NCBI RefSeq assembly: GCF_018760735.1
Contig: NZ_JAHHZN010000004.1
Coordinates: forward strand, 124,001-188,000
Direction: 5' to 3'
Origin: Hymenobacter piscis
GTDB taxonomy: Bacteria > Bacteroidota > Bacteroidia > Cytophagales > Hymenobacteraceae
Length of the DNA: 64,000 nt
The notes below the pieces were generated by a model. The model ran no database searches, was not told where the DNA came from, and saw only the letters and a list, made by a program, of their open reading frames with translations. The first letter of the stretch is position 1. The number at the start of each line of letters is the position of its first letter. Positions 16,367-24,630 of the stretch are shown in pieces. The position numbers and the translations under genes were made by a program.

Positions 16367-16810
16367 ATGCTGATCCGGATGATGCACCACATTGTGTACC
16401 TGAGCGAGGCCGTGGGGGAGTTGAGCGAAGTCGAGCTCAAGGAGCTGCTGCTCCACTCGCGCCGTAAAAACGAGCAGCGTGCCGTCACGGGTGTGCTGCT
16501 CTACAGCCAGGGGCACATGTTGCAGGTGCTCGAAGGCGAAGAGCCGGAGGTGGCGCAGCTCTACGAGCGGATTGCCCGGGATTGTCGGCACACGAACCTG
16601 GTAAAACTGGCCGACGGGCCCGCCACGCACCGCGAGTTTCCCGACTGGTCGATGGGTTTTGCCGTGGCCAATACCGAAGCCTTTAGCCGGCTGGCCGGCT
16701 ACTGTAACCCGGCTAATCCCGGCTTCCCGGTAGCCCGTGGCCGCCACCTGAGCCCGGCCGTACTGGCCCTGCTGCGCGAATTCGCCCACGCCCACGAAGC
16801 ACCATTTTAA
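16367..16810 (+). CDS. BLUF-domain blue-light photoreceptor, first copy
   Basis: 147 residues from ATG 16367; internal ATGs at codons 5-6 are possible alternatives. This is a short BLUF protein that binds FAD and senses blue light. The photochemical residues Tyr11, Asn35 and Gln53 are all present, with the 24- and 18-residue spacing known from AppA (Tyr21, Asn45, Gln63). The semi-conserved Trp and Met are also at the AppA-equivalent places (Trp94, Met96 in DWSMGF). No output domain is attached. A second BLUF gene lies 1.6 kb downstream. Confidence 0.93.
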   Translation: MLIRMMHHIVYLSEAVGELSEVELKELLLHSRRKNEQRAVTGVLLYSQGHMLQVLEGEEPEVAQLYERIARDCRHTNLVKLADGPATHREFPDWSMGFAVANTEAFSRLAGYCNPANPGFPVARGRHLSPAVLALLREFAHAHEAPF

Positions 16811-16830
16811 GGTTCCTGACAGGCTCGCCC

Positions 16831-17637
16831 ATGCCCGCTTACCCCGCTGACTACGCCGACCTCAACCGCCGGCTCTGGAATGAGAAAACCGCTCATCACG
16901 TGGCCTCGGCCTTCTACAACGTGCCCGCCTTTCTGGCCGGAGCCTCGTCGCTGAATCCCATTGAACTGGCCCTGCTGGGCGAGGTGGCCGGCCAGCGCGT
17001 GCTGCACCTGCAATGTCATTTCGGGCAGGATTCCCTGTCGCTGAGCCGCTTGGGGGCCCGGGTCACGGGCGTGGATTTATCGGACGTGGCCGTAGACCAG
17101 GCCCGGCAGCTGAACGCGCAGCTCGGGCTGGATGCCGAGTTTATCTGCGCCGACGTCTACGATTTGCCCGGACAGCTGCCGCCCCGGTCCTTCGACGTGG
17201 TATTTACCACCTACGGCGTGCTGGGCTGGCTGCCCGACCTTTCCCGCTGGGCCGCCGTGGTGGCGCAGTTTCTGCGGCACGGCGGCCGCCTGGTGCTGGT
17301 GGAGTTTCACCCGGTAGTCTGGATGTTCGATAACGATTTCACGCGCTTCGACTACTCCTATTTCAACCGCGAAACCATCACGGAGCAGGAAACCGGCACC
17401 TACGCCGACCGGAGCGCACCCATCGAGACCACCTCCGTCACCTGGAACCACAGCCTGAGCGAGGTGCTGAGCGCCCTGCTCGGCCAGGGCCTGGAAATCC
17501 GCCACTTCGACGAGTACGACTACTCGCCCTACGACTGCCTGCCCGGCCTGGAGGATATGGGCGAGCGGCACTACCAGTTTCCGCACCTGCGCGGCAAGCT
17601 GCCGATGGTGTATTCGGTGGTCGCCCACAAAAAGTAG
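16831..17637 (+). CDS. Class I SAM-dependent methyltransferase
   Basis: 268 residues from ATG 16831, 20 bp after the first BLUF gene and so probably co-transcribed with it. The SAM-binding motif I region is RVLHLQCHFGQDSLSLSRLG followed by VTGVDLSDVAVDQARQLNA (acidic end of strand 2) and FDVVFTTYGVLGWLPDLSRW (motif IV/V). The C-terminal part contains HHFDEYDYSPYDCLPGLEDM-like aromatic residues (EIRHFDEYDYSPYDCLPGL). The substrate is unknown. The tight spacing suggests that its expression is linked to the light-sensor gene. Confidence 0.88.
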   Translation: MPAYPADYADLNRRLWNEKTAHHVASAFYNVPAFLAGASSLNPIELALLGEVAGQRVLHLQCHFGQDSLSLSRLGARVTGVDLSDVAVDQARQLNAQLGLDAEFICADVYDLPGQLPPRSFDVVFTTYGVLGWLPDLSRWAAVVAQFLRHGGRLVLVEFHPVVWMFDNDFTRFDYSYFNRETITEQETGTYADRSAPIETTSVTWNHSLSEVLSALLGQGLEIRHFDEYDYSPYDCLPGLEDMGERHYQFPHLRGKLPMVYSVVAHKK

Positions 17638-17661
17638 GGGAATGCCCCGGCCGCCGGGCCG

Positions 17662-18270
17662 CTACTCCACGTCGGCCGCCTGCACGAACCGGACCCCGCG
17701 CTCCTGCAGGTCGGCGCGGGCCTGCTCGTAGCCCTCAGGGGAAATGGCGCGGGTGGCGTCTTCCACCACTGCCACTGCAAAGCCTTCTTGCACGGCATCC
17801 AGGGCCGAGAAGTACACGCAGTAGTCGGCCGCCAGGCCGGCCAGCCATACCTGTCTCACGCCCCGGCCGCGCAGGTAATCGGCCAGGCCGGTGCTTTTGC
17901 GGTGGCCGTTGTCGAAAAAGCCGCTGTAGGAGTCGAGGGTGGGGTTGGTGCCCTTGCGGAAGATGGCCTCAATGCGGTGCTGGTCGAGGGCTGGGTGCAG
18001 TTCGGCCCCGGCGGTGCCCTGCACGCAGTGGTCGGGCCAGAGGGTCTGGGGCAGGCCGTGCAGCTCGCCCTGCTCGAAGGGCCGGCGGCCGGGGTGCTGG
18101 CTGGCGAAGCTGCCGTGGTTGGCCGGGTGCCAGTCCTGGGTGGCCACTACCAGCTCAAACTGCGGCTGGAGCTGGTTAACGAGGGGCAGAATGGCGTCGC
18201 CGGCGGGCACGGCCAGAGCCCCGCCGGGCACGAAGTCGTTTTGGATATCAATCAGGAGCAACGCGTTCAT
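17662..18270 (-). CDS. pncA: Nicotinamidase
   Basis: 202 residues from ATG 18270. PncA deamidates nicotinamide to nicotinate for NAD salvage in the cytoplasm. The catalytic triad is visible as Asp8 (LLLIDIQNDF), Lys106 (FRKGTNP) and Cys151 (GLAADYCVYF). Metal ligands Asp46 and His48 lie in TQDWHPANHGSF, and LWPDHCVQGTAG is characteristic. The length is typical. It is convergent with the methyltransferase gene and divergent from the second BLUF gene. Confidence 0.96.
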   Translation of the reverse strand: MNALLLIDIQNDFVPGGALAVPAGDAILPLVNQLQPQFELVVATQDWHPANHGSFASQHPGRRPFEQGELHGLPQTLWPDHCVQGTAGAELHPALDQHRIEAIFRKGTNPTLDSYSGFFDNGHRKSTGLADYLRGRGVRQVWLAGLAADYCVYFSALDAVQEGFAVAVVEDATRAISPEGYEQARADLQERGVRFVQAADVE

Positions 18271-18423
18271 GGAGCAGAGCAGAAAGAAAAGTGCAAATAC
18301 GGGATGAATTCCTCACAATGGGACGTTTTCTGGCCCAAAATAGAGCATAACTGACGTGTTTCCGTCGGCCCGGAATCCGTACATTTTGATACCCTAGTTC
18401 ACCTCATCAACAAAGGCTATGTT

Positions 18424-18855
18424 ATGGAACCGTTACATCATCTTATCTACCAGAGCAAGGCTACAATGGTTTTCTCGGGGCCGCAGGTAAGCCAGCTGCT
18501 CAACTGCGTACAACAGCGCAATCAGGCGGCCGGCATCACGGGCATGCTCTGGTACGACGGCCGCCGGTTTCTGCAGATTATGGAAGGGCCGGCCTCAACG
18601 CTGGAACACGTATTCTCCCGTATCTGCCTCGACTGCCGCCATACCCGGGTGCAGGTGCTGGCCAACGGCCCCATTGGGCACCGGCAGTTTACGACCTGCG
18701 CAACGGCCATCGTGAGCGGTTCGCACCCGGAGGACGGCTCTGCCCCCGGCTCGCCGCATCTGGCCGAGCAGGATGAGGCCCTGTGGCTGCTGCTGGAAGA
18801 TTTCCGGCTGACTGCTCCGCCGACTGCTCTGCTGGTTGCGGCCGGCCATTCGTAG
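18424..18855 (+). CDS. BLUF-domain blue-light photoreceptor, second copy
   Basis: 143 residues from ATG 18424. The core BLUF residues Tyr9, Asn33 and Gln51 are present with the same 24- and 18-residue spacing as in the first copy, and HLIYQSKA, GITGMLWYDG and FLQIMEG are canonical. The positions equivalent to AppA Trp104 and Met106 are Cys92 and Thr94 (QFTTCATAIV), unlike the first copy. These residues tune signalling-state lifetime and coupling in studied BLUF proteins, so the two receptors may differ in kinetics. No output domain is attached. Confidence 0.92.
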   Translation: MEPLHHLIYQSKATMVFSGPQVSQLLNCVQQRNQAAGITGMLWYDGRRFLQIMEGPASTLEHVFSRICLDCRHTRVQVLANGPIGHRQFTTCATAIVSGSHPEDGSAPGSPHLAEQDEALWLLLEDFRLTAPPTALLVAAGHS

Positions 18856-18963
18856 GGGCCGGCCGCCATTTCTTCGGCTACTGACTGTCCTTGGGCTCAA
18901 TTCCTGCCTACCTTGCGGCCCCGCCCAGACGGCGGGACCCCGGCAGATTCAGGTAGCGTAGCA

Positions 18964-19893
18964 ATGAGAAGTCAGATTCTGGCAGTAGCGAGTGTAGTAG
19001 CAGGCAGTTGGTTGCAGCCCGGGCGGAGCCTGGCCCAGGCCCCGGCCGCGCAGGTGGTGGCCGGTACCCAGGTATGGCTGGTGCCCCCCGCCGGGTTCGG
19101 TCCCGCGGCCGGCTTTACCGGACTGCGCCGGGGGCCGGCCGCTCTGCAGGTGCTGGATCTGAAGGGCAGCAATTATTACCGGCAGTCGCCGGGGTTTAGC
19201 GCGGCGCGGTTTGAAGCCAAAGGCGGAAAAGTAGTGGAGTTCCGCCAGCTCACGGCCGGCGACTATCCGGCCCAGTTAGTGCGCGTGCGCCTGACGCCCA
19301 CGCAGGAATCGGCCCAGCTGTTGTTCGGCGACTCCACCTTCGCCGTACTGCTCGACGCCCGCTACCCCGTTGCCGATACGGCTACGGGTGCCGCGTTGCG
19401 CCACAGCCTGCTCTCGGCCACTTACCGCAAACCCGACGATGGAGCTGTGCCCACCCTGGGCAACACGGTGTTCGTGCTGGAGGAGAAGAAGTCGCCCTTC
19501 GCCCTGGCCCAGGTACGGAGCGGGCACTACACCTACTCCCTGGGTGGCCAGCGCAAGCCCGATTACGGCACCGAGCCCCTCGTGACGGTGAGCATCTATC
19601 CTTACAACCCATCCGTTACGGCCGCCGACATCAGCCGGCAGGCCCTGAGCCGTCAGAATGGGCTGACCGGGTACACGGCCCGCAAAATGACCTCGGGCAA
19701 AGTAAACGACCTAGTTACCTACGAAACCGAAGGCTTTGCCCAGTGGCAGGGGCGGCGGGTGCTGGTATACCAGCAGGTGACGGTAATCGGGAATACGGCC
19801 GTGGCCCTGCAGGGCCTGGCCCACCAGGATTTCGACACCGCCCTCGCCCAGTTCAAGAGCCTGACGCACACCATCACGGCCCGGACCCGGTAG
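18964..19893 (+). CDS. Secreted protein of unknown function
   Basis: 309 residues from ATG 18964; an in-frame start 17 codons earlier gives a less signal-like N-terminus. MRSQILAVASVVAGSWLQPG followed by RSLAQAPAAQ looks like a signal peptide with cleavage near AQA. The mature part contains VVAGTQVWLVPPAGFGPAAG, an ALRHSLLSATYRK segment and QVTVIGNTAVALQGLAHQDF near the end, suggestive of a beta-rich domain. I recognise no family. TACCTTGC lies at 18909-18916 upstream. Confidence 0.75.
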   Translation: MRSQILAVASVVAGSWLQPGRSLAQAPAAQVVAGTQVWLVPPAGFGPAAGFTGLRRGPAALQVLDLKGSNYYRQSPGFSAARFEAKGGKVVEFRQLTAGDYPAQLVRVRLTPTQESAQLLFGDSTFAVLLDARYPVADTATGAALRHSLLSATYRKPDDGAVPTLGNTVFVLEEKKSPFALAQVRSGHYTYSLGGQRKPDYGTEPLVTVSIYPYNPSVTAADISRQALSRQNGLTGYTARKMTSGKVNDLVTYETEGFAQWQGRRVLVYQQVTVIGNTAVALQGLAHQDFDTALAQFKSLTHTITARTR

Positions 19894-19906
19894 GCGTTAC
19901 GGGTTT

Positions 19907-20425
19907 TCAGCCTGTAAAAGGGAACTGGCCGAGCGCCTCCCAGGGGCCGCCCCGGTACGCCCACAGTCCCAGTCCCGTCCCGGTAACCGTGCAGGGCACG
20001 AAGTCGGCGGCCAGCTGCTCGTGCAGGGCTTTGGCCACGGGGGGCAGTACTTTATTCTGAACGGTGACGTGGGGGCGGAGCGGCTGGCGGTCCTGGGGCG
20101 TAAGCCAGTCGGCCCACTGGGTTTGCAACTGGCGGTGGAGCTGCCGGAGGACGTCGTTTTCGAGGCTGTAAGCCACGCCCTGCCCCAAAAACCGCAGGCC
20201 GGTTACGCGCACGTTCAGGAGGGGAGTGGCCTGGGCGAGACGGCCGAGCTCCGCCGCCACAGCGGCGTATTCGGGGCCGGGTAAGTGGTGGAACAGCGTG
20301 ACGTGGGCCTGCAGAAAGTTGCGCGCCGGCGGGAAGTGGGCCTGGCGCAGGGCATCGAACTGTTGCTGGGCAGCTTCATCGAGCAGCAGCGTTACAATCA
20401 GCGGGGCATCGGAAGCGGCAGACAC
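19907..20425 (-). CDS. 2'-5' RNA ligase/cyclic phosphodiesterase-like protein
   Basis: 172 residues if translation starts at GTG 20425; the frame also reaches an ATG at 20512 but would then run through an inverted repeat. Two H-x-T motifs, HVTLFHHLPG and HVTVQNKVLP, define the 2H phosphoesterase superfamily (LigT/ThpR-like), which opens cyclic 2',3'-phosphates or acts on RNA ends. The N-terminal PLIVTLLLDEAAQQQFDALR matches the family start. The stop lies 13 bp from the stop of the convergent secreted-protein gene. Confidence 0.85.
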   Translation of the reverse strand: MSAASDAPLIVTLLLDEAAQQQFDALRQAHFPPARNFLQAHVTLFHHLPGPEYAAVAAELGRLAQATPLLNVRVTGLRFLGQGVAYSLENDVLRQLHRQLQTQWADWLTPQDRQPLRPHVTVQNKVLPPVAKALHEQLAADFVPCTVTGTGLGLWAYRGGPWEALGQFPFTG

Positions 20426-20461
20426 GGTAGGGGAGGGAAGAGGGGAAGATAGAAAGCAGAC

Positions 20462-20540
20462 GAAACGGCCCTGCAGCGGCCGGAAGAAGTCGGGATCCGA
20501 CGAGCATTCCAACGGCTGCAGGGCCGGTAGGTTCCGTTTC
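20462..20540. repeat. Imperfect hairpin between two minus-strand genes
   Basis: GAAACGGCCCTGCAGC on the left pairs with GCTGCAGGGCCG and, after a bulge, CGTTTC on the right. The perfect part is 12 bp (20466-20477 with 20515-20526). It separates the stop of the T9SS-sorted protein gene from the start of the 2H phosphoesterase gene. Confidence 0.6.
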
Positions 20541-20548
20541 CGGAGGCG

Positions 20549-22060
20549 TTAGGGCTCCAGCACCAGCAGGCGGGAAGTAGCGGTAGTGCCCGCCTGCTGC
20601 ACGCGCAGCAGGTACACGCCCTGGGGCAGACCGGCCGTACGCAGGCTGGCGTGGGTGGTGCCCGCTCCGGTGACAAGCCGGCGCACCACCTGGCCCTGAG
20701 CCGTGAGCAACTCCACTACGGCTGCCGGCTCACGGCCGGCCAGTTCCACCGTAACCTGCTGCGAAGCCGGATTAGGATAGGCAACCAGGTCTACCGGCCG
20801 GGCCACGGTCTGCACCGGGGAATAAGAGCTGGTCCCATCCTGGTCGTGCATGGCCAGGCGGTAATAGGCCAGGCCGGGCAGGGGCCGGGTGTCGGCGACG
20901 GAGTAGTGCTGGCCCTGGGGCTGGTTGCCGGCTGCCACCCGGGCCACGGGCTGCCAGCTGAGGCCGGTGGCGCTACGCTCCACCTCAAAATACGCCGCCT
21001 GCTGCTCGGTGGCGGTCGTCCAGCGCAGGCGCACGGCCGGGCCGCTGGCCTGGGCCGTGAAGCTGACCAGCGTCACGGGCAGGGGCAGGGCATCGGGAAA
21101 GCTCACCGCGTCGCCCCGGTTGCAGCCCAGGGCTGAGCCAAAGGTCTGGCCCGTGAAATTGCCGGTCAGACGGTCAATCTTGTAGAGGGTGCCGTCCTGG
21201 GCATTCACCGCGTACACGCCCCCAAACCGGTCGGTAAACATGGAGCCGATGTCCTGGGTCGCCGGAATGGGGGTGGTGGGCGTGGTCGTGACGGCCACCG
21301 GGCTGGTGCGGATGCCGCTGATGGCAATAAACTTGTCGTCCTGCCCCGCGTAGCTGATCAGCCGGTCAGTACCAGGGTCGAATACCCAGTCCTGAATGCC
21401 GCCCTCCGGCGCCGGGCCGCTGAAGCCGCTGCTGATATAACTCTGCACCTGCTGGGCGAACTGGGCAATCAGGGCCGCCGTGGCCGGGTCGCTCACATCA
21501 AGCAGGCGCCAGGTAGGGGTGGCGGTACTGAACGGGCTGAGCTGCACCTGCCCCACGTAGAAGCGGAAATTGGAAATCCTACCGGAGAAGATGTTGTAGG
21601 TGAAGGAGACGCCGCCCACAAAGTAGCCGGACGTGTTATCCCCGTCGCCGATAAAGTTCAGCGTCTGGCGGTAGGCAACATTGGGGAAGTTAGCCGACGG
21701 CAGCGGCGGCGGCGTAACGGGGCCCAGGGCCGTAGCCTGGGCCGTGGCCAGGTTGACGCGGTAAAGAGTAGGCGGCGTGCTGAAATTGGCCAGCGTGACG
21801 GGCTGCACCACGTTCATGGCGTACAGATTGGCTGGGTCCTGGGCGTTGTTGCCCAGGGCGTTGAGCACCAGTCGGGTAGTGCCCGTACGGATGGTGTCAA
21901 TCAGGGTCAGCGACCCGTCGGTATTGATAATTTCCAGTACCGATGGGTTGTTGGCAGTACCCGGGCAGGCGGAACGCACGGCGTAGCTGTTGGTGGGGAA
22001 CTGAGCCTGTACCCGCCAGGAAAACGCCACTAAACTGCAGATAAGGAAGAGCTTTTTCAT
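20549..22060 (-). CDS. Secreted protein with C-terminal T9SS sorting domain
   Basis: 503 residues from ATG 22060. A signal peptide (MKKLFLICSLVAFSWRVQAQ) is followed by a region of about 310 residues with NTDGSLTLIDTI, GGVYAVNAQDGTLYKIDRLT and similar blades, resembling DUF6923-type beta-propeller sequences. Next is PLPVTLVSFTAQASGPAVRL, the linker domain that usually precedes sorting signals in Bacteroidota. The final 80 residues (VAYPNPASQQVTVEL, LPQGVYLLRV) form a type A type IX secretion sorting domain. The protein is probably exported and attached to the surface. Confidence 0.87.
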   Translation of the reverse strand: MKKLFLICSLVAFSWRVQAQFPTNSYAVRSACPGTANNPSVLEIINTDGSLTLIDTIRTGTTRLVLNALGNNAQDPANLYAMNVVQPVTLANFSTPPTLYRVNLATAQATALGPVTPPPLPSANFPNVAYRQTLNFIGDGDNTSGYFVGGVSFTYNIFSGRISNFRFYVGQVQLSPFSTATPTWRLLDVSDPATAALIAQFAQQVQSYISSGFSGPAPEGGIQDWVFDPGTDRLISYAGQDDKFIAISGIRTSPVAVTTTPTTPIPATQDIGSMFTDRFGGVYAVNAQDGTLYKIDRLTGNFTGQTFGSALGCNRGDAVSFPDALPLPVTLVSFTAQASGPAVRLRWTTATEQQAAYFEVERSATGLSWQPVARVAAGNQPQGQHYSVADTRPLPGLAYYRLAMHDQDGTSSYSPVQTVARPVDLVAYPNPASQQVTVELAGREPAAVVELLTAQGQVVRRLVTGAGTTHASLRTAGLPQGVYLLRVQQAGTTATSRLLVLEP

Positions 22061-22289
22061 TTTTGGAAAGGAAGGAGTGGGGTGTGGCCGAATGGTAACC
22101 TGCTTCTAAACAATGTTTTGCTGTTTAAATAAGATACGCATTCTCTCGCTTCTAACTCCGTTTTCTCAAATTTGGATGCTTTTTGACCCAGGTATTTTTA
22201 AGTATTTATATAGGAATAATAACATTAAAAGTTGCTTTTCCGGATTTGCGGGCCGTTCTGAGCATCTTTGAGGCTCCTTAGCTCTGCCC

Positions 22290-23561
22290 ATGTCCTACAC
22301 CCTGCTCCTGCGCCACTGCGGCCAGCTCCTGACGCTGGCCGGACCCACTGCCGCCCGTCCCCTGGCCGGTCCCGCCCAGGCCAGCTGGGCGGTGATTCCG
22401 GACGGCTACGTGGCCTGCTCCGGGGCGCGGATTGTGGCCCTGGGGCCCATGGCGGAGCTCGACGAAACCCAGGTGACGCCCGCCACCCGCGTGGTGGATG
22501 CCGCCGGCCGGGTCGTGCTGCCGGGCCTGGTGGAATGCCACACCCACCTGGTGTTCGGGGGCAACCGGGCGGCGGAGTTCCAGCGCAAGTTGCAGGGTGA
22601 AACCTACCTTGATATTCTGGCCAGCGGCGGCGGCATTCTGAGCACCGTGCGCGCCACCCGGGCCGCCCCGGAGGCCGAGCTGCTGGACAATGCCCTGCAC
22701 CACCTGACCGGCTTCCGGCGCTATGGCGTGACCACGCTCGAAGCCAAGAGCGGCTACGGCCTCGAGGCCGAAACCGAGCTGCGCCTGCTACGGGTGGCCC
22801 GGGAGGCCGGCCGCCGCCAGCCGGTGCGGGTGGTGCCCACCTTCCTGGGCGCTCACGTGCCTGGGCCCGAGTACCGCGGCCGCCCCGCCGAGTACCTGCA
22901 GATGCTGGTGCAGGACGTGCTGCCCCAGCTTAACCCCGTCGAGGTGCCGTTCGTGGATATTTTCTGCGAGGAAGGCGCCTTCAGCGTGGCCGAGTCGCGG
23001 GATTTTCTCACGCGGGCGCAGCAACTGGGCTTCGGCCTGAAAATCCATGCCGAGCAGCTCCACGAGCTGGGTGGCTGCGAAATGGCCGCCGCGCTGGGTG
23101 CCGTCAGCCTCGACCACGCCGACTACCTCACCCCCGAGGCCGCCGCCCGCATTGCCGACCAGACTCAGGGGCACACCGTGGCGGTGCTGCTGCCGCTGGT
23201 GCCGCTGTTTCTGCGCCAGGAACGCTACGCCCCCGGCCGGGCCTTCATCGACGCGGGCCTGCCAGTGGCCGTCAGTACCGATTTCAACCCGGGCTCCTGC
23301 CCCAGCAAAAACCTGTGGCTGGCCCTGAGCATGGCCTGCCTGAAAATGGGCCTCACCCCCCGCGAGGCCCTGGCCGCCGTCACCATCAACGCGGCCTGGG
23401 CCATCGGGCAGCAACGGGAGTGCGGCTCCCTGGCGCCCGGCAAGCGCGCCGACCTGCTGGTGCTGGACGTGGCCACGGCCGAGGAAATTCCCTACTGGCT
23501 GGGTGAAAATCCGGTCCGCCACGTCATCATCGGCGGCGAGCTGCTGGAGGATAAGGCCTGA
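22290..23561 (+). CDS. hutI: Imidazolonepropionase
   Basis: 423 residues from ATG 22290. HutI hydrolyses 4-imidazolone-5-propionate to N-formimino-glutamate, the step after urocanase. Metal ligands His84 and His86 are in GLVECHTHLVFGG. Further signatures are GGGILSTVRATRAA, TTLEAKSGYGLEAETELRLL, PTFLGAHVPGPEYRGRP, VDIFCEEGAFSVAESR, IHAEQLHELGG and STDFNPGSCPSKNLWLALSM. Length and motifs are normal for the amidohydrolase family. hutU is 15 kb away, so the pathway genes are dispersed here. Confidence 0.97.
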   Translation: MSYTLLLRHCGQLLTLAGPTAARPLAGPAQASWAVIPDGYVACSGARIVALGPMAELDETQVTPATRVVDAAGRVVLPGLVECHTHLVFGGNRAAEFQRKLQGETYLDILASGGGILSTVRATRAAPEAELLDNALHHLTGFRRYGVTTLEAKSGYGLEAETELRLLRVAREAGRRQPVRVVPTFLGAHVPGPEYRGRPAEYLQMLVQDVLPQLNPVEVPFVDIFCEEGAFSVAESRDFLTRAQQLGFGLKIHAEQLHELGGCEMAAALGAVSLDHADYLTPEAAARIADQTQGHTVAVLLPLVPLFLRQERYAPGRAFIDAGLPVAVSTDFNPGSCPSKNLWLALSMACLKMGLTPREALAAVTINAAWAIGQQRECGSLAPGKRADLLVLDVATAEEIPYWLGENPVRHVIIGGELLEDKA

Positions 23562-23575
23562 GGACCGCCCGTAAA

Positions 23576-23610
23576 AAAGGCCCGGCTCTGCAAACGAGAG
23601 CCGGGCCTTT
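23576..23610. terminator. Bidirectional terminator between hutI and the convergent lipoprotein gene
   Basis: AAAGGCCCGGCTCT, 7-nt loop, AGAGCCGGGCCTTT: a perfect 14-bp stem with A tract on one side and T residues on the other, 15 bp after the hutI stop and 17 bp from the stop of the opposing gene. Confidence 0.9.
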
Positions 23611-23626
23611 CGATAAAGTGTTGCGC

Positions 23627-24592
23627 TCAGAGAGAAGTTAGCTCAGCCACCAGGGCGGCGGCAGTGGTTTCCTGCAGGACCGGCGCAAACGGCGTACCGG
23701 CCTGCACCGTACCGTCTTGCCGGCCGTAGTAAAGCTTGTCGTTTTCGGTGCGGATGACCACAATGCTCACGCGGGCCCCCTGGGGCACGTTGGCGGTCTG
23801 GAACACGTTGGGGGCGGTGAAATTGCAGACGGCGAGCGTGCCGTTCATGTCCCGGAATACGGCAAAAACCATTGTATTCAGGTCGCTGACATTGGTGGCG
23901 GGCACTTGTACCACGAGGGGCAGCGGGTTAGGCGTGCCGTAGAACCGGTCGCAGTTAAACCAGCCGATGCCGTTGTTGTACAACAGGCTGCTAACGGTCA
24001 TTGTGTTGCCTGTGGCCGTGGGCGTGAGAGTAGAGCCCGGATCACTATTCAGGTTCCAGTTGAAGCAGTTGTTGGATCCCGTACCCGCAGAAGCCGGGGC
24101 CACAAACAGACGCATGGAGTCGCGGCTGGCCAGGGTGGGCGGGTTTTGGGTCTGCAGGCGGATAACGGCCCCAGACACCATGCGCACCGTGGAATCCTGG
24201 TCGGCGGCGCGCAGGAACACTTCCCCCGCCGACTCCAGCAGCTGCCCGTTCGATACGGTGGGCATGTTGCTGAGCACCATGTCGGCCCGGCTAAAAATTT
24301 CGCGCAGCGTCAGCTGAATCGGGGCCGAGATGGGCTGGCCATGCCGTACGAAGGCATTGGCGGGAATTGTCACGATGGTGCCCTTCGCGCCGGTAAAGGT
24401 ATTTACCTGGCCCGGCGTGTAGGTAAAGGTCTGGCGGGCGGCCCCGAGTTGGGTTTGCAGGTCGCGGATGGTGGCCGGAACCGGGAGCTGGGGGCCGGGC
24501 GTGGTGCCATCCTCACAGACAACGATACCCGCGTCGAACTGGCAGGCGGACAGCAAAGGCAGCAGCAGAGCAGCGAACAGAAGACGTTTCAT
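23627..24592 (-). CDS. Predicted lipoprotein downstream of a sigma/anti-sigma pair
   Basis: 321 residues from ATG 24592. MKRLLFAALLLPLLSACQFD is a lipoprotein signal with lipobox LSAC (Cys17). The mature protein contains GAKGTIVTIPANAFVRHGQP and QLTLREIFSRADMVLSNMPT, a pattern found in Bacteroidota surface proteins with carboxypeptidase-like or ZU5-like beta domains, but I cannot name the family with confidence. It lies 38 bp after the anti-sigma/beta-barrel gene on the same strand and is probably in its operon. Confidence 0.8.
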   Translation of the reverse strand: MKRLLFAALLLPLLSACQFDAGIVVCEDGTTPGPQLPVPATIRDLQTQLGAARQTFTYTPGQVNTFTGAKGTIVTIPANAFVRHGQPISAPIQLTLREIFSRADMVLSNMPTVSNGQLLESAGEVFLRAADQDSTVRMVSGAVIRLQTQNPPTLASRDSMRLFVAPASAGTGSNNCFNWNLNSDPGSTLTPTATGNTMTVSSLLYNNGIGWFNCDRFYGTPNPLPLVVQVPATNVSDLNTMVFAVFRDMNGTLAVCNFTAPNVFQTANVPQGARVSIVVIRTENDKLYYGRQDGTVQAGTPFAPVLQETTAAALVAELTSL

Positions 24593-24630
24593 AGTACAAG
24601 GGGGATAGGGGAGGATACTGGAATGAAGGA

